From Alphaproteobacteria bacterium (GTDB taxonomy: Bacteria; Pseudomonadota; Alphaproteobacteria; Micavibrionales; Micavibrionaceae): DNA of 8,462 nucleotides. Below, piece by piece: positions 1-6,986 of the stretch. The stretch spans positions 1-8,462 of the forward strand of contig JAGLKS010000028.1 in the NCBI GenBank assembly GCA_023140905.1, in the 5' to 3' direction. Each line of letters opens with the position of its first letter. Position 1 is the first letter of the stretch. Both the position numbers and the translations under genes were made by a program. The notes beneath the pieces were generated by a model. The model worked only from the letters and a program-made list of their open reading frames with translations, was not told the DNA's origin and did not search any database.

Positions 1-2
1 CT

Positions 3-161
3 TACATGCCAAATCCTCATTATCCACCAGCCGATAAAGTGCAGGTAGCGGGGATGTTTGGGCAGAAAACAACCCGTATTTTGGAAGGAGAGCCACCTAA
101 AAAATATAAAGACTGGCCGCAATTTCAAAAAGGCTTCTGCTATGTAAAGGGATTCAGATAA
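3..161 (+). CDS. 3' end of an unrecognised protein (partial)
   Basis: An open frame enters from the left edge and ends at a TAA at 159-161, giving the last 52 residues of a protein whose start lies outside the window. The tail reads like a normal soluble C-terminus: a Pro-rich stretch (PNPHYPPADK), then GMFGQKTTRILEGEPPKK and a final aromatic-rich part ending GFCYVKGFR. I do not recognise the family. An ATG sits at 6-8, but nothing supports it as the start. A 21-codon frame begins immediately after the stop (ATG 162-164, TGA 225-227) without a Shine-Dalgarno of its own. It could be a coupled micro-ORF or chance. An A/T-stem terminator candidate follows. Confidence 0.5.
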   Translation, partial: YMPNPHYPPADKVQVAGMFGQKTTRILEGEPPKKYKDWPQFQKGFCYVKGFR

Positions 162-226
162 ATGCTAGAAAAGATACGCTCAATTATAGATTCAAGGTCA
201 GTCAGCTATATTGAATTTTGGGCGTG

Positions 227-243
227 AAAAAAGCGGGTTTTTT
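227..243 (+). terminator. weak A/T-stem terminator candidate
   Basis: Six A residues (227-232), a GCGGG loop and six T residues (238-243) can form a hairpin that ends in a T-run. The stem is only A-T pairs, so it is weak. Its place between the partial gene and the lipoprotein gene, with about 70 bases left for a promoter, fits an operon boundary. Confidence 0.3.
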
Positions 244-313
244 GCTTTATGGCTTTGTAATGTGCTATGTTCTCCTTTGTTCTTGTGTTTATTGTTTATG
301 AAGTGGAATAACC

Positions 314-805
314 ATGTATTTTTCTTACCGTAATAAAGTTTCTGTTCTTGCTATTTTGATAGCTCTAACCTTGCCTTTAGGTGGTTGCAATATGAGCAAA
401 CAAGAAATTGGGACTTTGGTTGGTGCGGGTAGTGGTGCTCTGCTTGGCTCAAAATTTGGTAAAGGAGATGGAAAAATTGCTGCTACGATTGCGGCCGGTA
501 TATTTGGTGGCTATATAGGAAATAAGATAGGGTCGTATTTAGGTGAGCAGGACAGGCAAAAGCTTGCTCTTTCTACGCAAAAGACTTTTGAAACAGGGAA
601 GACACAAAGTTGGAGCAATCCTAAAACAAATGTTTCTGCGACGACAAAAATTGTAGATACACCCACATCTAGAATTGCCGCTACGGCACATAAAGAATGT
701 AATACGGTTGAACAAGAAATTGTATTGAAAGATGGTTCAACTAAAACTGAGAATGTTACGGCCTGTAAAGGGGCTAATGGCTGGGAAGTTTTAGAGAGTG
801 CATAA
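314..805 (+). CDS. glycine-zipper surface lipoprotein, Rickettsia 17 kDa antigen-like
   Basis: A 163-residue predicted outer-membrane lipoprotein. A basic start and hydrophobic stretch (residues 8-22) run into the lipobox LGGC, with Cys25 as the lipidated residue. Residues 33-77 carry glycines at regular spacing (GTLVGAGSGALLG, then AAGIFGGYIGNKIGSYLG), the two-segment glycine zipper typical of the Rickettsia 17 kDa antigen family. The C-terminal part (about 127-160) has the usual small domain with paired Cys129 and Cys151 and a GWEVLE end. Length and order match the family. The start has only a weak GTGGA ribosome site. The last 8 bases overlap the following nuclease gene, so the two are probably translationally coupled. 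The family is generally envelope-associated; a role in presenting or exporting the neighbouring toxin is inference. Confidence 0.8.
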   Translation: MYFSYRNKVSVLAILIALTLPLGGCNMSKQEIGTLVGAGSGALLGSKFGKGDGKIAATIAAGIFGGYIGNKIGSYLGEQDRQKLALSTQKTFETGKTQSWSNPKTNVSATTKIVDTPTSRIAATAHKECNTVEQEIVLKDGSTKTENVTACKGANGWEVLESA

Positions 806-2003
806 AAAATATTTAATATTTACAATATTAATAGCCTGTTTTTTCTTTCCTTTTATGGGACAAAAGAATGCATCAGCAACGGGTGTGCATGTTTTTGAAA
901 AGCCCTCGCTATCTCAAGAAGTACAGTTGGCTCATTATAGACAGCCGTATATACATAGACCAGCTCCTCCGCGTCCACAGCCGTATATACATAGACCAGC
1001 TCCTCCGCGTCCACAACAATATAATAAAACACCTGTAAGGCCGAATAAAAGTTATGTGAAGAAGCGCGATGAGCGTAAAAACAAGATAGCAGAAACCCGT
1101 AAAACCTGCCGTGAAGACCTAATAAAAAAGCAGGAGAGAGCAAGAGAAAACAGGGTAAAAGCAACAAAGGGACAAAAGCAAAGTCGTATCACGCGTGATA
1201 ATCAAGTTAAACGTTCTTTTAGTGATAATAAGATTAGGACTAGCCGATTAAAAAAGATTGCGCAGAACAAAAAACTTCTTGAGACGCAGAAGTTTAAGAA
1301 TAAAAAAATAGAAAAAGATAAAAAGGCTTCGAATTTAGCGTTGTTGGCTGTTCGCAATCTTCGGATGAGTGGATCATATGGCGGAAGAGTTGCCGCCAAC
1401 AATAATAACCCATCTGCCAAGGCTAAATCCACGATCAATAACAGAGGGCCACCTGTTGTTAAATCACATGATGCATTGCTTAAGAGAATTGGAAAGCTGG
1501 TTCCTGCTAATGAGAAAGCACCGCAAGCGAGTGGGCTTAATATAATTGGAAACAAAGAGTTTATTCCAAAATATTGGGATAAACCAGTTCAAGTAAATGG
1601 TAGGCGGGTTTATAAAAGGAGTGATTTGTTTGACCCAAAAAGAATGACCGATTGGAAAGTTAAAGGGAAAAATTTTAAAGGTAGTAATGTTGAGAGAATG
1701 CGTTCGGGTAGGGCTCCACTAGGACATGATGGAAAACCAATTGAATTGCATCATTTAACTCAGAACGAGAAAAATGGGATTAGTGGTACTAAAGGATCTC
1801 TTGCAGAAGTGGATTCAGTTTTTCATAGAAAAAATACTAAGGCTTTGCATAGTCCTGCTCCTAGAAATCCAAATAACCCAAAGGAAACTTTGCCTAAATA
1901 CCCAAGCTTTCGCAAAAATAATGATGGTTCTTCTAATAAACAAGATAAGGATTTCAATAAGTATCAAACCGAATACTGGAAAAAACGATCTCAGGATTTT
2001 TAA
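798..2003 (+). CDS. secreted LHH-domain nuclease toxin (HNH/Endo VII superfamily)
   Basis: A 401-residue protein that looks like a small polymorphic toxin. The start is GTG, with a GGGAAG ribosome site at 783-788; the next Met (residue 20) would destroy the signal peptide. Residues 1-27 form a Sec signal ending ASA. Residues 49-72 hold a duplicated PYIHRPAPPRPQ unit. Residues 80-176 are strongly Lys/Arg-rich and probably coiled or disordered, and an Asn/Ser-rich linker follows. The C-terminal part (about 265-401) carries the LHH signature IELHHLTQNEKNG (His318, His319), then His343, His351 and an ending with FNKYQTEYWKKR. This is the layout of the LHH family of HNH/Endonuclease VII nucleases found as toxin tips in bacterial competition proteins. 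The SUKH gene 3 bases downstream supports this. DNA as substrate is inferred from the family. No T6SS, T5SS or WXG trafficking domain is visible. Confidence 0.8.
   Translation: MHKKYLIFTILIACFFFPFMGQKNASATGVHVFEKPSLSQEVQLAHYRQPYIHRPAPPRPQPYIHRPAPPRPQQYNKTPVRPNKSYVKKRDERKNKIAETRKTCREDLIKKQERARENRVKATKGQKQSRITRDNQVKRSFSDNKIRTSRLKKIAQNKKLLETQKFKNKKIEKDKKASNLALLAVRNLRMSGSYGGRVAANNNNPSAKAKSTINNRGPPVVKSHDALLKRIGKLVPANEKAPQASGLNIIGNKEFIPKYWDKPVQVNGRRVYKRSDLFDPKRMTDWKVKGKNFKGSNVERMRSGRAPLGHDGKPIELHHLTQNEKNGISGTKGSLAEVDSVFHRKNTKALHSPAPRNPNNPKETLPKYPSFRKNNDGSSNKQDKDFNKYQTEYWKKRSQDF
941..1015 (+). repeat. 36-bp tandem repeat encoding PYIHRPAPPRPQ
   Basis: Two exact 36-bp copies lie at 941-976 and 977-1012, followed by the first three bases of a third. 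They are in frame and encode the Pro-rich basic unit of the nuclease linker. The copies are identical at every base, which suggests recent expansion. The unit length (12 codons) keeps the frame when copies are gained or lost. Confidence 0.9.
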
Positions 2004-2006
2004 AAA

Positions 2007-2468
2007 ATGCAACGAAAAAAACAGAATCTGAAACGTTTAATTGAGAGTTCTTCCATAGTGGATTTTGCTCCTTTCGGTGAAGGCGTGTCTTTGTCTTGGA
2101 TTGAAAAAGCTGAAAATTATATGAATATAAAGTTTCCTGAATCATATAAATGGTGGCTAAAAAACTATAGTGGTGGAGAAGTATCAGGTGAAGAAATATA
2201 TAGTGTCTATGAAATAGACTTTGATGAAGTAATGGGAGGGGACATTACTTGCATGTATAAAATCAACAAGGAAAACAATGTGTTATCTGATAATAAGATA
2301 GCTATATGTGAGCCACCAAGTGGTGATGAGATTTTCTTTTTTGATACAAGCCAAAAGTATAATGGTGAGTTTCCTATTTATGTTTTGGATAAAACGAATG
2401 AAATTGAAAATAAATATGCGGATGATTTTTTAGATTTTTTAGAAAAAAGAATTAACTTTCTTTCATAG
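2007..2468 (+). CDS. SUKH (SMI1/KNR4) family immunity protein
   Basis: A 153-residue cytoplasmic protein with no signal peptide. The SUKH pattern is visible: an amphipathic first helix (residues 28-41), the FPESYKWWLKNYSGG segment (43-57, the family's P..y..wL...NGG region), a strand-rich middle with ICEPPSGDEIFFFD (100-113), and a final helix FLDFLEKRI (131-139). SUKH proteins are a major immunity family in polymorphic toxin loci and are often paired with HNH/Endo VII-fold nucleases, so this one is expected to bind and block the LHH domain of the preceding gene. It starts 3 bases after the toxin stop, and its AGGA ribosome site (1993-1996) lies inside the toxin's last codons, so translation is likely coupled. 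The stop codon sits within an 11-bp hairpin. The specific toxin partnership is inferred from position and family. Confidence 0.82.
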   Translation: MQRKKQNLKRLIESSSIVDFAPFGEGVSLSWIEKAENYMNIKFPESYKWWLKNYSGGEVSGEEIYSVYEIDFDEVMGGDITCMYKINKENNVLSDNKIAICEPPSGDEIFFFDTSQKYNGEFPIYVLDKTNEIENKYADDFLDFLEKRINFLS

Positions 2469-2504
2469 AAAGAAAGTTGAATTGTAAACCAGTGTTAAAA
2501 CTGG
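2454..2504 (+). promoter_or_regulatory. tandem mRNA hairpins at the immunity stop / next ribosome site
   Basis: AACTTTCTTTC (2454-2464) and GAAAGAAAGTT (2468-2478) form a perfect 11-bp stem with a 3-base loop; the TAG stop of the immunity gene is at 2466-2468. No T-run follows, so this is not a standard terminator. A second stem, CCAGT (2489-2493) with ACTGG (2500-2504), overlaps the GGGG ribosome site of the next gene. Together they could set the ratio of toxin/immunity to downstream expression by processing, pausing or hiding the ribosome site. Confidence 0.5.
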
Positions 2505-2518
2505 GGAAGAAAAACAGA

Positions 2519-4711
2519 ATGCATTATTTCCTGAAACTTATTATATGCACTTTTCTTTGTGCGTCATGGGTGGTTATTTCAGATGCCTCCGCACACAGCA
2601 TGGACAATCGTCAGATTGCAAGGAATGGAGATTTACTGGCAACGATTAATGTGCGTTTTGATAGGTGTCAGAGAACGGTAGATATAGATGTTCATGCGCC
2701 TGATAAATTATCCTTTCAAGGAAATCGTATAGCTTTTCAAAAACTACTAGCTGTAGTGCGTATGGCGTTACTTAGTAATTGTAAAAAAATAAAAAATGTC
2801 AGGATTGCCGGCAAAGTAAATAATAATATTGTTTATCATGCTTGTATAAACGCGGAAAATAAATGGTATCTGATTGATAATCATACAAAAAAACAAGATA
2901 TGAAGAAGCTCCCTGCGAGCTTGAAGGGATTAGATCAACTTAACGGTTTAAGCACTGATCCTAAGTACAGTAATCTTAACCTGAAAGCTGCAGCGAAAGA
3001 CCGTTCAAACGAAATATTGCCTATCGTTCTGAAAAAATTCAAGCAGGAGATGATAGATATTCCTGTTAGCTCTGGTGGGTTAAAAAAAATAGAAGCCCGT
3101 ATAAAATATGCACGTAGTATATTACAGTTTTATCTTGCCGAGCAGACTTCAACATTTAATGAGATAGCTGATGCGCGCAAGAAAGCAATTATAAGTGCTT
3201 TATCACAGGACACTATTAATAAATATATCAGCATGGGAACTTCATACGAAGATGTGATGACGATACTTCAGCAAGCAGAAAATGATATTACCATTTTAAA
3301 TCAAAAGGGCATTATACAAGACGGTAGTGAGATTTATAGTGCCGCAGTCAATCGCGGGGAAACTTTGGCACAAGAGGGTTATTCAGCTTTTGCGCAAAGT
3401 CTTAAAAATCTAGATAATACGCAGGAAAACATTTATATCCTTCAAAGTAATGCTGATGAATATAATAAAATGGCAAAGCTTATGCCTTCTTTTTCTTCTT
3501 ATGCTGAAACATCTTTAAATCAGGTTGATGTTATAGAAAAAGCACTATGTATGAATATCTTTTCCCAAACAGGTATAAACCAGAACAAATCAGAAGAGCT
3601 TATTTTAGGGATTGATGGAACTGTCCCTTTGTATGAGTTTGTCTGTGTGCTTTCTAAAAATGGCTATAGGGTAAAAGATTCTAGCGGATGGATGAACTTT
3701 AATATATCCGTAGAAAACCCTGATGGAATTAAAACAGAAATAATATTAAAACAGGATAAAATATCCTCCGGTGAGCAAGCTTTAGTTGGCTATAAGATTA
3801 AGAAAGAAGATTCTTTTAAAAAGATAACAATTGTGGAATGGCAAGAATATGCCAATAAAACAATGACTCCTCTTGTTACCGGCATTCCAGATGAAAAAGG
3901 AATTACTGATTGTGATCGTTTAGCGGCTGATCCGTATGATCTAAAGAAGAATACAGAAGGCATTGCTCTTGGTGATATAAAGATAGATTTGGCAGTTGAG
4001 GCCTGTATGCTCGCTGTTGAGCATGATCCAGAAAATCCTCGCATGTATTTTCAGCTTGGGCGCGCTATGAGCGTGGCAGGAGATGAAGAGGCTTCTTTAG
4101 AGTTTTTATCATTAGCGGCAAATTCTGGATATAGCCCCGCCGCATACTATCTTGGAGAAATATTTTTAGTAGAAGATGATGATAAAGGGTTCTTTGATAT
4201 TTCTATGGCGTATTACAAAGATGCTGCCGATGGAGGGTATAAGCCTGCAAAAGAAGTTGTGTCGGATTTTTCTGACTATTTTGAAGAACGAACTTTTAAT
4301 AGCAGTGGTTTTTCACGTGGAAGCTTTTTAGAAAAACTTATATTAGGTAAAAAGGTTTCTAAAAATACAGATAATAGGCGTTATTTAACAGGAATAATAA
4401 CAGCCTTTGAGATCAATTGCGGTGAACCAGAAGATGCTATAGTTCGTAACGCATATGAAAAGCTTGAGGCAAAAGAAGTTAGAGGTTATGAGGGTTTATT
4501 TAATTTCTTATCTAACCCAAATCCATGGCAAGAGTTACCTAATCTTGCAGAAGAATTTACCGCATCCAAGGTTGGTGAAAGAGATGCTGAATCATTTATA
4601 AGACGCTATAGTTGTTGGGGGTATTTACCTAACCGTTTGAATGAAGGGCTTGTTAAATATGCTCTTAATAAAGAAATTATACTAGATGATATGACAGGAC
4701 GGTCTAAGTGA
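2519..4711 (+). CDS. exported protein: duplicated N-terminal module, coiled middle, TPR/Sel1-like C-terminus
   Basis: A 730-residue protein of unknown role. I chose the ATG at 2519 because GGGGAAGA (2503-2510) lies 8 bases upstream and a clean Sec signal peptide follows (residues 1-25, ending ASA); a TTG at 2477 would add 14 residues before the signal. Residues 23-155 are the module shared with the next gene (SMDNRQIARNGDL, SFQGNRIAFQKLLAVVRMAL, WYLIDNHTKKQD). Residues about 160-350 look helical or coiled. Residues about 390-445 look strand-rich. A Cys-containing CDRLAADPYDL motif (465-475) leads into TPR/Sel1-like helices (about 488-580; PENPRMYFQLGRAM, AAYYLGEIF), an arrangement seen in periplasmic repeat proteins. 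The C-terminal part (600-730) is unrecognised, with Cys634 and Cys699. It lies 50 bases after the immunity gene and probably in the same transcript. Confidence 0.7.
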   Translation: MHYFLKLIICTFLCASWVVISDASAHSMDNRQIARNGDLLATINVRFDRCQRTVDIDVHAPDKLSFQGNRIAFQKLLAVVRMALLSNCKKIKNVRIAGKVNNNIVYHACINAENKWYLIDNHTKKQDMKKLPASLKGLDQLNGLSTDPKYSNLNLKAAAKDRSNEILPIVLKKFKQEMIDIPVSSGGLKKIEARIKYARSILQFYLAEQTSTFNEIADARKKAIISALSQDTINKYISMGTSYEDVMTILQQAENDITILNQKGIIQDGSEIYSAAVNRGETLAQEGYSAFAQSLKNLDNTQENIYILQSNADEYNKMAKLMPSFSSYAETSLNQVDVIEKALCMNIFSQTGINQNKSEELILGIDGTVPLYEFVCVLSKNGYRVKDSSGWMNFNISVENPDGIKTEIILKQDKISSGEQALVGYKIKKEDSFKKITIVEWQEYANKTMTPLVTGIPDEKGITDCDRLAADPYDLKKNTEGIALGDIKIDLAVEACMLAVEHDPENPRMYFQLGRAMSVAGDEEASLEFLSLAANSGYSPAAYYLGEIFLVEDDDKGFFDISMAYYKDAADGGYKPAKEVVSDFSDYFEERTFNSSGFSRGSFLEKLILGKKVSKNTDNRRYLTGIITAFEINCGEPEDAIVRNAYEKLEAKEVRGYEGLFNFLSNPNPWQELPNLAEEFTASKVGERDAESFIRRYSCWGYLPNRLNEGLVKYALNKEIILDDMTGRSK
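2585..2983 (+). repeat. duplicated N-terminal module, copy 1
   Basis: This 399-bp segment aligns without gaps to 4809-5207 (constant offset of 2224). It covers residues 23-155 of its protein. By hand count 112 of 133 residues are identical. Positions 2888-2965 are identical over 78 bases. Differences cluster in the first third, as expected after duplication with partial gene conversion. Confidence 0.92.
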
Positions 4712-4757
4712 GCTGGTCTTACAACGTGGGGGAAAATTTGAGGATTATTATTAACAC

Positions 4758-6614
4758 ATGAAAATAACATTAGTTATTCTAACATGTTTGATATTATTTG
4801 CGTCCGACGCCTCCGCACGCAGCATGGATGATCGTCAGATTGCAAGAAACGGTGATTTACGGGCAACGATTGGTGCACATTCTGACAAATGTCAAGGGAC
4901 GGTGGATATAAAAGTCCATGCGCCTAATGAATCATCTTTTCAAGGAAATCGTATAGCTTTTCAAAAACTATTGGCTGTAGTACGTATGGCGTTACTTAGT
5001 AATTGTAAAAAAATAAAAAATATTAGAATTACCGGCAAAGTAAATAATAATACTGTTTATTATGCTTATATAAATGCAGAAAATAAATGGTATCTGATTG
5101 ATAATCATACCAAAAAACAAGATATGAAGAAGCTCCCTGCGAGCTTGAAGGGATTAGATCAACTTAACGGTTTAAGCACTGATCCTAAGCATAATAATCT
5201 CAGCCTAGAAGAAGCAACAAATCAAGGTGACGTAAATACGCAGTACGGTCTTGGTGTTATGTACTACATGGGATGGGGCGTATCAAAGGATCATACCAAA
5301 GCAATAAAATGGTTTCGATTGAACAGAAAACAAATTGAACAGCAAGCAAATCAAGGCAATGCAAATGCGCAATATAACCTTGGCTTTATGTACCACATGG
5401 GACAAGGCGTACCACAAGATTATACCAAAGCAGTAAAATGGTATCAAAAAGCAGCAAATCAGGGTCACGCAAATGCACAGTACGAACTTAGCGGTATGTA
5501 TGATGGGGATGAGTATAGCGCAGGATTAGGGGGTGTACCACAGGATTTGGATAAAGCAGTAAAATTGATCCAAAAAGCGGCAAATCAAGGTCTCGCAAGG
5601 GCGCAGTACAAACTCAGCCTCATGTATTATCATGGATTTTATATGTCTTCAACAGTCTTATTGTCATGGCAAAAAGATTATACCAAAGCAATAAAATGGG
5701 CTCAAAAAGCAGCAAATCAAGGTAACGCAGAAGCGCAGGATCTCCTTTATACTATGTATAATAGAGGATATGGCGTACCACAAGATTATGCCGAAGTAAC
5801 AAAAGAGTTTCGAAAAGCAGCAGCTCAGCAAGAAGCTGATGAAGAAAGAGCTTTTATACAGGGTGTTGAATCTTTTAGAAAAAACAGACAAAAACATGTC
5901 GATCCCTTACCCGCTCTTCTTGCGGTTGCGGGGAGTACTATGTTGGCTGCAAAAGTTTTAGATAATGCATTTGATAATAATTCCTCTCAATATATTGTAG
6001 AGAATGATATTTCAAGAGAAAAAGAAGTTCCAAGTCGAGGAGAAAATATTTTAGTAGATCATAAGGAAAGTGATTTGCTTGGTAATCCAGATGGTTATTA
6101 TACTGTTACCAAGACTGGTATTTCTCAGATAAAAGTGGATGAAAAAACTGAAGATGGCAATTATCTTCTGAACAAGTATGTGGTTAAATTTAAAGGATCA
6201 AGTACCGTTCAAAATAATAGTCAAATAAATCGCGTTCAAAAAGGGCAATTAGCTTCAAAAGGATGGTGGTTTCCTTCTTACCAACAATTTAGAACAACGA
6301 AATATGCGGCTTTTCCAAACAGGACAGAATGTAGTGGCTTCTTATCAGAAACTAAATCTTGGTCAAGTCCACTTGTTAAAAAGAATAATATTCCTGTGAC
6401 TGGTGGTCGGACTATAGCTGGTTATGAATATTCAGGAAAGAGTCCTCTTAATAGGCAACCTAATACAGATAGTTGTGCTGCAATAGGGGCAGATAAATAT
6501 TGTAACATACACTGTACACACTGGTTTACAGCAGAGGAACAACAACAAAAAGGTTATCTTGTTTCTAAAAGAAGTGACGCATTTGATCTTTACTCATATT
6601 TGAATAGTCAATAA
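4758..6614 (+). CDS. exported Sel1-repeat protein with shared N-terminal module and unknown C-terminal domain
   Basis: A 618-residue exported protein. The signal peptide is residues 1-20 (ending ASA). Residues 18-150 are the module shared with the upstream gene. Five Sel1-type repeats follow (about 151-187, 195-231, 232-273, 274-318, 319-355), best seen in NAQYNLGFMYHMGQGVPQDY and KAVKWYQKAANQG; repeats 3 and 4 carry insertions. Sel1 repeats are protein-binding helical scaffolds. A small hydrophobic stretch (384-401) leads to a C-terminal region (about 410-618) I do not recognise, with Cys525, Cys573 and YCNIHCTHWF (Cys582, His585, Cys586, His588), able to form disulfides or bind metal. A GAGGA ribosome site (4740-4744) lies 13 bases before the ATG, rather far; a stop in frame just upstream excludes a longer form. 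The gene follows its paralogue by 46 bases and ends the operon. Confidence 0.75.
   Translation: MKITLVILTCLILFASDASARSMDDRQIARNGDLRATIGAHSDKCQGTVDIKVHAPNESSFQGNRIAFQKLLAVVRMALLSNCKKIKNIRITGKVNNNTVYYAYINAENKWYLIDNHTKKQDMKKLPASLKGLDQLNGLSTDPKHNNLSLEEATNQGDVNTQYGLGVMYYMGWGVSKDHTKAIKWFRLNRKQIEQQANQGNANAQYNLGFMYHMGQGVPQDYTKAVKWYQKAANQGHANAQYELSGMYDGDEYSAGLGGVPQDLDKAVKLIQKAANQGLARAQYKLSLMYYHGFYMSSTVLLSWQKDYTKAIKWAQKAANQGNAEAQDLLYTMYNRGYGVPQDYAEVTKEFRKAAAQQEADEERAFIQGVESFRKNRQKHVDPLPALLAVAGSTMLAAKVLDNAFDNNSSQYIVENDISREKEVPSRGENILVDHKESDLLGNPDGYYTVTKTGISQIKVDEKTEDGNYLLNKYVVKFKGSSTVQNNSQINRVQKGQLASKGWWFPSYQQFRTTKYAAFPNRTECSGFLSETKSWSSPLVKKNNIPVTGGRTIAGYEYSGKSPLNRQPNTDSCAAIGADKYCNIHCTHWFTAEEQQQKGYLVSKRSDAFDLYSYLNSQ
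4809..5207 (+). repeat. duplicated N-terminal module, copy 2
   Basis: Partner of 2585-2983. Both copies begin just before the signal-peptide cleavage site and end where the proteins diverge, here directly into the first Sel1 repeat. The longest exact block is 5112-5189. Confidence 0.92.
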
Positions 6615-6653
6615 TCCTCTAATGAAAACTTGCAAACTAACGCTACCAAAGGT

Positions 6654-6676
6654 AAAAAAGCCTCCGCAGAGGCTTT
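6654..6676. terminator. bidirectional intrinsic terminator between convergent operons
   Basis: AAAGCCTC (6657-6664) pairs perfectly with GAGGCTTT (6669-6676) around a CGCA loop. On the minus strand the stem is followed by a run of six T residues (complement of 6654-6659), a good terminator for the toxin-antitoxin transcript. On the plus strand TTTAATT follows, enough for weaker termination of the Sel1 operon. It overlaps the antitoxin stop codon. Confidence 0.85.
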
Positions 6677-6986
6677 AATTATGCGTGTATATTTCGGGAA
6701 CAATGGAAAGCCTTAATCCTAAAGCACTTAATGCCTTGGTTACAGTTTCCATTTGTGGTTTACCTGTTTTAGATAGTGAACGATAAAGAGCTTCCCTTGC
6801 TAGACCTGTTTCATTGGCAAGAGCAGTCATGCCGCCTTGTGCCTTAGCAACTTTTTTAAGGGCTTCTCTAAATAGTTCCATGTTTCCGTCCGCCAAACAG
6901 CCTTCAAGATATATGGCAGCATTTTCAGGGTCTTTTAAAAGCTCATTTTGCTTTTCAAAGTTAAATGGTATGCTTCTTTTAGTCAT
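6675..6986 (-). CDS. HigA-like addiction module antidote (Xre-type HTH)
   Basis: A 103-residue antitoxin of the putative addiction module antidote family (the group described by TIGR02684). I chose the ATG at 6986 because AAGGGG lies 8 bases upstream; upstream in-frame Met codons (7013, 7004) lack such a site. The N-terminal half contains DPENAAIYLEGCLADGN, and the C-terminal half is an Xre-like helix-turn-helix: GGMTALANETGLAREALYRS (51-70), then GKPQMETVTKALSALGLRL. This kind of protein binds and neutralises its toxin and usually represses the operon. It overlaps the toxin gene by 8 bases, so translation is coupled. The toxin-first order is typical of HigBA-type modules. Confidence 0.9.
   Translation of the reverse strand: MTKRSIPFNFEKQNELLKDPENAAIYLEGCLADGNMELFREALKKVAKAQGGMTALANETGLAREALYRSLSKTGKPQMETVTKALSALGLRLSIVPEIYTHN

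Noticed and set aside
162..227. 21-codon frame directly after the partial first gene
   Set aside because: No ribosome site beyond coupling to the preceding stop and no recognisable sequence; kept only as a note.
242..271. TTGCTT / TATGTT as promoter of the lipoprotein operon
   Set aside because: The spacing is 18 but the -35 matches at only three positions; too weak to call, although a promoter is expected in 244-313.
853..1555. Two minus-strand frames opposite the nuclease gene
   Set aside because: They are antisense shadows of the Lys/Arg- and Pro-rich coding sequence; one simply mirrors the tandem repeat.
1774..2031. 85-codon frame overlapping the LHH domain
   Set aside because: It is out of frame inside the clearly coding nuclease gene, begins without a ribosome site and encodes a low-complexity Ile/Leu/Lys protein.
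2477..2518. TTG start adding 14 residues to the first module protein
   Set aside because: It lies in the hairpin arm, has no ribosome site and would bury the signal peptide; the ATG at 2519 has a strong GGGGAAGA upstream.
5283..5897. Minus-strand frames opposite the Sel1 repeats
   Set aside because: Their repeated CFGIILWYA-type sequence is the complement of the Sel1 codons, not an independent gene.
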